A DNA stretch of 8,928 nucleotides, from assembly GCA_030151665.1 (NCBI GenBank), contig JASLDB010000060.1, forward strand, positions 1 to 8,928. Direction: 5' to 3'. The notes beneath the pieces are model-generated. The model was given only the letters and a program-made list of their open reading frames with translations. It was not told the origin of the DNA and did not search any database. The position numbers and the translations under genes were made by a program. This document shows, piece by piece, positions 6,682 to 8,928 of the stretch (within the stretch, counting starts at the first letter, position 1; the number at the start of each line of letters is the position of its first letter). This stretch comes from Neisseriaceae bacterium (GTDB lineage: Bacteria; Pseudomonadota; Gammaproteobacteria; Burkholderiales; Neisseriaceae).

Positions 6682-6709
6682 TGTGCCACGAATGCTGCAT
6701 CGTGGCACA
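6682..6709. repeat. GC-rich 10-bp inverted repeat with nested TGCCAC repeats
   Basis: TGTGCCACGA (6682-6691) and TCGTGGCACA (6700-6709) form a perfect 10-bp stem with an 8-nt loop. Just upstream CACAGCTGTG (6676-6685) is a perfect palindrome overlapping the first arm. TGCCAC thus appears at 6673 and 6684, 11 bp apart, and inverted at 6702. The T7 run starts 13 nt after the stem, too far for a normal terminator. It could be an operator array, an alternative RNA fold or a REP-like element. Confidence 0.55.
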
Positions 6710-6780
6710 ATAGCTCAATTGGTTTTTTTACTCCAGATTATCTTGATTACAATGCGTTGATAAGCGCAAGGAAGAACAAC

Positions 6781-7482
6781 ATGAAAGCAATGATTTTGGC
6801 AGCAGGTCGTGGTGAACGCATGCGGCCTTTAACCGATACCTGCCCGAAGCCATTATTAAAAGTAGGATCAGAACCGTTGATTGGGTGGCATTTGCGTCGA
6901 TTACAAGCGGCAGGCTTTCAAAATATTGTGATTAATCATGCTTGGTTAGGTCAGCAAATTGAAGACACGTTGGGTGATGGGGCTGATTATGGTGTGAACA
7001 TTGCGTATTCACCAGAAGGTGAGAGTGGTTTGGAAACCGCAGGTGGCATTGCTACTGCACTGCCTTTATTAGGGCAAGAGCCATTCTTGGTGATTAATGG
7101 CGATGTATTAACCGATATTGATTTTGCAGCAGCTTTACCGATTGGTGCAGACATGCGTGAGAATGGGCAATTGGCTCACCTTTGGTTGGTGAATAACCCT
7201 GAACACAATCCCAATGGTGATTTTGGTTTAGACAATCATCAATATGTGCATGGAGAAGCTTGGCAAAAACAAGCCTATACTTTTTCTGGGATGGGTGTGT
7301 ACCATCCTGATTTATTTGCCAATATTGTACCCAAAACAAAGGCAAAACTAGCCCCATTATTGCGAGAAGCCATGATGAATCAACAAGTCAGTGGGCAATT
7401 GCATAATAAAACGTGGATAGATGTGGGTACTATTGAGCGTTTACAAGCTGCGAATGATTGGGTGCAGCAACACACATTATAG
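6781..7482 (+). CDS. murU: N-acetylmuramate alpha-1-phosphate uridylyltransferase (MurU-type nucleotidyltransferase)
   Basis: A 233-aa cytoplasmic sugar-1-phosphate nucleotidyltransferase. MurU turns MurNAc-1-phosphate and UTP into UDP-MurNAc, the step of the MurNAc recycling route that bypasses early MurA/MurB synthesis and gives fosfomycin tolerance in Pseudomonas. Seen in the sequence: the nucleotide-binding loop LAAGRGERMRPLT (6-18), the PKPLL Lys (K23), the INHAWLGQQIED stretch shared with MurU, LETAGGI, the metal site NGD (D108) and WIDVGT (D214). The ATG at 6781 is chosen because AAGGA (6768-6772) sits 8 nt upstream and the protein then begins MKAMILAAG as in the family; an in-frame TTG at 6757 lacks this. 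The kinase AmgK, its usual partner, is not in the window. The gene heads a probable operon. A generic NTP_transferase of other sugar specificity is the main alternative. Confidence 0.88.
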   Translation: MKAMILAAGRGERMRPLTDTCPKPLLKVGSEPLIGWHLRRLQAAGFQNIVINHAWLGQQIEDTLGDGADYGVNIAYSPEGESGLETAGGIATALPLLGQEPFLVINGDVLTDIDFAAALPIGADMRENGQLAHLWLVNNPEHNPNGDFGLDNHQYVHGEAWQKQAYTFSGMGVYHPDLFANIVPKTKAKLAPLLREAMMNQQVSGQLHNKTWIDVGTIERLQAANDWVQQHTL

Positions 7483-7494
7483 GAGAGAAAACCA

Positions 7495-8118
7495 ATGTCT
7501 TGGAGTACATTGCTTATTTTTCTACCAGCCTGTTTTGCTTTGAATTTGGCACCAGGGCCCAATAACTTATTGTCAGTAAATAATGCTAGTCAATATGGTT
7601 TTCGGGTGGCTTGTGCTGCTGGTATGGGTAGGTTATTGGCATTTGTGGTGATGATTGCATTGGCAGCAACAGGTTTGGCAGTGGTATTGCAAACATCGGC
7701 TATTTTATTTTTGATTATTAAAACCTTGGGTGCCATGTACTTATTGTATGTTGCTTGGGGATTATGGCATGCCAAAGTGGTTGTAGATAATCCTATTGAG
7801 AGTAAGCAAAAAGCCCCTATTGGGGTGTTAATCCGGCAAGAATTTTGGATGGCAGCAGGAAACCCCAAAGCCATTTTGATTTTTACGGCTTTTTTGCCTC
7901 AATTCGTTGATACTGCTTTATCCACAACCAAGCAATTTGCTGTTTTGGGTTTGTTATTTTTGGCATTGGAATGGATCGCGATTGCCATTTATGCCTTACT
8001 GGGTTCTTATTTGAAACAATGGTTTGATGCACCTAAACGCAAGCGAGTATTTAACCGTTGCTGTGCCAGTTTATTGGCCAGTGCAGGTGTGGGGCTGTTA
8101 TTTTTGAAAAAACAATAA
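7495..8118 (+). CDS. LysE/RhtB-family amino-acid exporter
   Basis: A 207-aa inner-membrane protein of the LysE/RhtB superfamily, whose members export amino acids or related small molecules by proton-linked transport. It has the family's length and about six hydrophobic segments. The N-terminal signature is APGPNN (19-24), and the conserved mid-protein stretch GNPKAILIFTAFLPQF is at 122-137 after a hydrophilic loop at about 93-113. AGGAGAG (7481-7487) overlaps the murU stop and lies 7 nt before the ATG, so translation is closely linked to murU. The substrate cannot be told from sequence: this family covers Lys, Arg, Thr, homoserine lactone and others. No dedicated LysR-type regulator, often adjacent to such exporters, is present. 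The next gene follows after 28 bp. Confidence 0.92.
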   Translation: MSWSTLLIFLPACFALNLAPGPNNLLSVNNASQYGFRVACAAGMGRLLAFVVMIALAATGLAVVLQTSAILFLIIKTLGAMYLLYVAWGLWHAKVVVDNPIESKQKAPIGVLIRQEFWMAAGNPKAILIFTAFLPQFVDTALSTTKQFAVLGLLFLALEWIAIAIYALLGSYLKQWFDAPKRKRVFNRCCASLLASAGVGLLFLKKQ

Positions 8119-8146
8119 AAATCGATAAATATAAAGGAGAACTTGC

Positions 8147-8928
8147 ATGAAATGCTTGTCTGTACAGATTGATGAAGGCATTGCCACGGTGGTGTTGAAT
8201 CGGCCTGATTGTAAAAATGCCATGAGTTTCGAAATGATGCGTGAATTGGTGGCATGCGGTAAAAGCTTGCGGCGCAATAAACATGTTTGTGCTGTGGTGA
8301 TAACAGGCAGTGAGGCAACATTTTGTGCGGGTTTGGATTTAAATGATTTAAAAACAGCACCAAAACGCTTTGTGTTTTGGGAATTGTTTAAGCCCAGTTA
8401 CAGCTTGTTTCAAGAAGCAGCATTGGTATGGCGGGACTTGCCTGTCCCTGTGATTGCTGCCATTGAAGGGCATTGCTTGGGAGCAGGGGTACAATTGGCT
8501 TTGGCTTGTGATTTTCGTGTGGTGCATCCGCAAAGCACATGGTCAATTATGGAAGCACGTTGGGGTATTGTGCCTGATATGGGTTTGACTCAAACGGCTG
8601 CTGGTGTGGTGCGCATGGATATCTTGCGTGAATTAACCTATACCGCCAAATTGTTTTCAGGACAAGAAGCCAGTGATTATGGCATGGTCACACACATTGC
8701 GAACGCCCCATTGGCTGCTGCTTATGAGTTAGCCAATCGCTTAATTGAGCGCTCACCTGATGCACTGGCTGCGGGCAAAAAACTGTTGAATTTAATGGTT
8801 TTAAGCCCTCAGAAAGCCTTACGAGCTGAAAAAACATGGCAACTAAAGTTGTTAACGGGAAAAAATCAAAGCCGTGCTGTCAAAAAAGCCAAGGACAATA
8901 ATGTGACTTTTTTGCCTAGGGACATTGA
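8147..8928 (+). CDS. Crotonase/enoyl-CoA hydratase-family protein, 3' end cut by the window
   Basis: The open frame gives 260 complete codons and runs off the window end; the last two bases, GA, cannot begin a stop. The start is firm: AAAGGAGA (8133-8140) is 6 nt before the ATG. Crotonase-fold enzymes act on acyl-CoA thioesters using an oxyanion hole. Here the oxyanion elements are FCAGLDL (A61, G62) and GHCLGAGVQLA (G112-G114). Of the two catalytic Glu of rat enoyl-CoA hydratase, the second is kept (E136, in MEARWG) while the first is Gln (Q116). WRDLPVPVIAAIEG, RWGIVPDMG and LRELTYTAKLFSG fit a Burkholderiales subfamily labelled only crotonase family, about 260 aa long, ending near a F-x-PR motif as here (FLPR). 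Only a few residues are probably missing. The reaction is unknown, and classical hydration is doubtful without the first Glu. It is the third gene of the murU operon. Confidence 0.9.
   Translation, partial: MKCLSVQIDEGIATVVLNRPDCKNAMSFEMMRELVACGKSLRRNKHVCAVVITGSEATFCAGLDLNDLKTAPKRFVFWELFKPSYSLFQEAALVWRDLPVPVIAAIEGHCLGAGVQLALACDFRVVHPQSTWSIMEARWGIVPDMGLTQTAAGVVRMDILRELTYTAKLFSGQEASDYGMVTHIANAPLAAAYELANRLIERSPDALAAGKKLLNLMVLSPQKALRAEKTWQLKLLTGKNQSRAVKKAKDNNVTFLPRDI

Larger units (their letters stand above)
6448..6780. other. 333-bp AT-rich divergent intergenic region between aroG and murU
   Basis: I see no protein gene here on either strand. The region should hold the promoters of both flanking genes. 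It contains inverted repeats at 6497-6510, 6535-6547, 6676-6685 and 6682-6709. The stretch 6511-6660 is very AT-rich, and a T7 run lies at 6723-6729. For murU a TACAAT -10-like hexamer lies at 6748-6753, without a good -35. A small RNA cannot be excluded, but no clear promoter-plus-terminator pair supports one. Confidence 0.6.

Noticed and set aside
6682..6729. Intrinsic terminator or small RNA between aroG and murU
   Set aside because: The T7 run begins 13 nt after the hairpin, the flanking genes diverge so no terminator is needed, and no clear promoter marks an RNA gene.
6757..6780. TTG at 6757 as start of murU
   Set aside because: AAGGA is correctly placed for the ATG at 6781, where the conserved family N-terminus begins.
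8007..8533. Minus-strand frames opposite the exporter and crotonase genes
   Set aside because: They lie antisense to well-supported coding sequence with good ribosome sites and conserved motifs, and their translations are low-complexity and unfamiliar.

Overview
The window looks like chromosomal housekeeping DNA from a fairly AT-leaning betaproteobacterium, probably a low-GC member of the Burkholderiales. The RNB-domain protein starts with the N-terminus I recall from Burkholderiales homologues. MurJ, AroG, MurU and the LysE/RhtB exporter also read like proteobacterial, specifically beta/gamma, versions. This is recognition from memory, not a search. I see no insertion sequence, phage gene, CRISPR array, tRNA or rRNA.

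Layout. 1-140: end of an upstream unit (possibly the 3' arm of a terminator) and a leader. 141-3598 (+): an RNB-family exoribonuclease-like gene, then murJ 26 bp later, closed by a strong intrinsic terminator. 3639-4649 (-): a stand-alone RelA/SpoT-domain nucleotide pyrophosphokinase-like protein, convergent with murJ. 4849-5298 (+): a small, very acidic uncharacterised protein divergent from the RelA/SpoT gene across a 199-bp promoter region. A bidirectional terminator follows, then aroG (5377-6447, -), encoding a class I DAHP synthase of the phenylalanine-sensitive type. 6448-6780: a 333-bp AT-rich gene-free region with several palindromes between divergent aroG and murU. 6781-8928 (+): murU, a LysE/RhtB-type exporter and a crotonase-fold protein that runs off the window, tightly spaced and probably one operon.

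How the genes relate. murJ (lipid II export) and murU (UDP-MurNAc from recycled MurNAc) both serve peptidoglycan. aroG starts aromatic amino-acid synthesis, and the exporter and crotonase are metabolic with unknown substrates. The least ordinary part is 3639-5298: a complete-looking alarmone-synthetase domain with an unassigned C-terminal half, divergent from an acidic protein, with repeats in the promoter region between them. It could be a stress module or a toxin/neutraliser pair, but the sequence alone does not show that. Other points of interest are catalytic-residue substitutions in the RNB protein (Asp to Glu) and the crotonase (Glu to Gln), and the palindrome cluster between aroG and murU.
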